A stretch of DNA of 7,124 nucleotides from ZC4RG30 sp039932715 (GTDB lineage: Bacteria; Pseudomonadota; Gammaproteobacteria; Steroidobacterales; Steroidobacteraceae): contig JBDTPN010000061.1 of assembly GCA_039932715.1 (NCBI GenBank), positions 1-7,124 on the forward strand. The letters run 5' to 3'. Position 1 is the stretch's first letter, and every line of letters begins with the position of its first letter. This document shows, one piece after another, positions 6,201-7,124 of this stretch. The position numbers and the translations under genes are program-made. The notes beneath the pieces were generated by a model. That model was not told the origin of the DNA, did not search any database, and saw only the letters and a list, made by a program, of their open reading frames with translations.

Positions 6201-6219
6201 TATTATGCGCCCCCTCGGT
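6201..6219 (+). promoter_or_regulatory. tRNA-Pro promoter -10 box and GC-rich discriminator
   Basis: TATTAT (6201-6206) is followed by GCGCCCCC (6207-6214), ending 5 nt before the mature tRNA 5' end. A GC-rich discriminator directly after a good -10 is typical of stable-RNA promoters under stringent control. A consensus -35 is not visible at 16-18 nt upstream (TCTCAC at 6178-6183 is the 17-nt candidate), so only the -10 part is reported. Confidence 0.5.
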
Positions 6220-6297
<78 letters not shown>

Positions 6298-6325
6298 TTA
6301 ATTTCTGCAGCGTCCGCTGCCGCAG

Positions 6326-6542
6326 TTAAGGTTCTTGACGAAGTCCAATGATGTTGCCGTCGGCGTCCCTGACGGTTGCGACCAATCGTCCGCCACCGAC
6401 ATCCGTGATCTTCTGCTGCAACTGCGCTCCGCACTCCACCGGGGAATGCAGGCTTTTCCTTGATGTCGTCGACGTGGGATAGGCCGTCATGCCGTGGCTC
6501 ACTTGCCAGAAAGCTCCGACTGCGACACTCAGCTTGTCTCAA
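6326..6542 (-). pseudogene. Frameshifted 3' remnant of a VOC (glyoxalase/bleomycin-resistance) family gene
   Basis: The minus strand encodes the C-terminal half of a vicinal-oxygen-chelate protein in two frames. One frame, down to about 6456, contains SHVDDIKE. The other, from 6454 to the TAA at 6326-6328, reads SLHSPVECGAQLQQ, KITDVGGGRLVATV and RDADGNIIGLRQEP. Joined, they give the usual strand-helix-strand with VGGG and DADGNIIGL. One extra base in an A4 run (T4 at 6454-6457 on +) accounts for the shift. The N-terminal half of the fold is missing: the first frame opens just inside a TAA at 6564-6566 and soon loses resemblance. The longest in-frame piece from an ATG (6490) is only 54 codons. 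VOC proteins bind a divalent metal for isomerase, dioxygenase or drug-binding roles; this copy should be inactive. The stop lies 29 nt from the tRNA. Confidence 0.7.
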
Positions 6543-6582
6543 TCTGTGCGCGGCACGCGTTTGTTAGGTGACTGAACACTTG

Positions 6583-6822
6583 TCAGTCTTGATCATCGGG
6601 TGGGTCACCGTTGTCACCCGACTCCTTCTTTCGAGGCTCTTGCGCCGTCAGGATAGCCTCGTTGTTTGGATCCTGCACGTTCCCAAGAGTCACGAGCGTC
6701 ATGGCGGCTCCTACGACATTAATGGCCTTTCCACCTCGTTTTGCGGCGCGGACTGCCCAGGCCACGGCGGCCAACGAGAGCATTCCAAGTAGCCAGGCGA
6801 TCGTACCTTCAAGGACTGTCAT
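6583..6822 (-). CDS. Small predicted membrane protein, function unknown
   Basis: This encodes 79 aa and I do not recognise it firmly. It has a hydrophobic segment at residues 8-24 (IAWLLGMLSLAAVAWAV), a basic loop (RAAKRGGK, 25-32), a second weaker hydrophobic segment (33-47, INVVGAAMTLVTLG), then a charged tail (48-79) that ends strongly acidic, DNGDPPDDQD. This suggests a one- or two-pass inner-membrane protein with a soluble tail. ATG 6822 is preferred to upstream in-frame starts because AAGGA lies just before it and because it overlaps the TGA of the preceding monooxygenase-like frame as ATGA, implying coupling. The upstream in-frame residues to 6954 are antisense-like noise over that gene. 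Ordinary codon use and a sensible topology support a real gene, but no partner or pathway is visible. Confidence 0.55.
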   Translation of the reverse strand: MTVLEGTIAWLLGMLSLAAVAWAVRAAKRGGKAINVVGAAMTLVTLGNVQDPNNEAILTAQEPRKKESGDNGDPPDDQD

Positions 6823-7124
6823 GACTTCCTTTCCACCGACGCATAGTGTTCCACCAATGGAAATGGCTCGTAAAAGTGGTGCAGCAATGCCTTCCATTGT
6901 TGAAAGGCGGCCGACTGGCGGAAACCGATCGTGTGCGACTCCAGTGACTCCCACTGTACCAACAGCAAGTAGCGATTCTCGGCCTCAATGCAGCGGCGCA
7001 GTTCGTGCGAGATATATCCAGGCGCAGCGCCAATCAGTGGAGACGCCTGCAGGAACGCACGCTGGTACTCCCTGGGGAAGGTCGGGCACCAGATCCGGAG
7101 AGTGGGTCAACACAATCTGGGCGC
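6819..7124 (-). pseudogene. Antibiotic-biosynthesis-monooxygenase-like (ABM) gene, probably frameshifted, 5' end outside window
   Basis: The frame open from 7106 to the TGA at 6819-6821 encodes 95 codons with a clear ABM ferredoxin-like domain: EYQRAFLQASPLI, PGYISHELRRCIEAENRYLL, VQWESLESHTIGFRQS, AAFQQWKALLHHFYEPFP, VEHY. Such small dimeric proteins act as cofactor-free oxygenases or haem or quinone handlers. An in-frame TGA (7107-7109) lies just upstream, and there is no ATG, GTG or TTG before the conserved core, so it cannot be translated whole in this frame. A different frame, open to the window edge, reads AQIVLTHSPDLVPDLP and would join at a C4 run (G4 at 7074-7077), implying one inserted base. 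Part of the N-terminus may lie beyond the window. A sequencing error remains possible. Confidence 0.6.

Noticed and set aside
6305..6325. GCAGCG/CGCTGC inverted repeat after tRNA-Pro as its terminator
   Set aside because: The two arms (6307-6312, 6315-6320) leave only a 2-nt loop and no T tract follows in either useful position, so I do not call a terminator.
6568..6792. 74-aa plus-strand ORF opposite the small membrane gene
   Set aside because: It has no ribosome binding site or coherent topology, and it starts inside the attC-like stretch. The minus-strand frame has better coding character and coupling.
6809..7033. 74-aa minus-strand ORF from 7033
   Set aside because: It is out of frame with the clearly recognisable ABM domain encoded by the same strand over the same bases.

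Overview
This is a high-GC, gammaproteobacterial-type chromosome segment. It carries the conserved run infC (3' end), rpmI, rplT, pheS, pheT, ihfA and a small MerR-family regulator gene, followed by a tRNA-Pro(GGG) gene. That gene order and the IhfA and PheT sequences point to Gammaproteobacteria. A Xanthomonadales-, Nevskiales- or Steroidobacter-like lineage is my guess from residue-level resemblance and is not proven.

Positions 1-5580 (+ strand) form one tightly packed block. Every gap from rpmI onward is 25 nt or less, and pheS/pheT, ihfA/merR and merR/cytochrome overlap by 4, 23 and 1 nt. The block makes translation initiation factor IF3, ribosomal proteins L35 and L20, both subunits of phenylalanyl-tRNA synthetase, the alpha subunit of the DNA-bending protein IHF and a MerR-like regulator. 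It ends with an unexpected lipoprotein carrying one C-terminal haem-c motif (cytochrome c'-like). Two structured RNA regions stand out. The infC-rpmI leader contains mutually exclusive pairings. A perfect 10-bp hairpin begins on the rplT stop codon and ends 3 nt before the pheS GTG start. A hairpin with a short T tract at 5590-5613 closes the block.

Positions 5599-6156 (- strand) hold a convergent gene for an exported SnoaL/NTF2-like protein whose stop codon lies in the terminator loop. It is divergent from tRNA-Pro (6220-6296), which has a recognisable -10 box and a GC-rich discriminator.

Positions 6297-7124 look like accessory or decaying DNA, read on the minus strand. From right to left there is an antibiotic-biosynthesis-monooxygenase-like (ABM) frame with no usable start, probably frameshifted. 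Next is a plausible 79-aa membrane protein coupled to it by an ATGA overlap, then the frameshifted 3' remnant of a VOC/glyoxalase-family gene. The change of character occurs at the 3' end of the tRNA gene, a classic integration point, but no integrase or duplicated tRNA end is visible here. I see no CRISPR array, IS element or clearly novel multi-gene system. The most notable signals are the RNA structures in the core operon, the cytochrome added to it, and the small membrane gene downstream of the tRNA.
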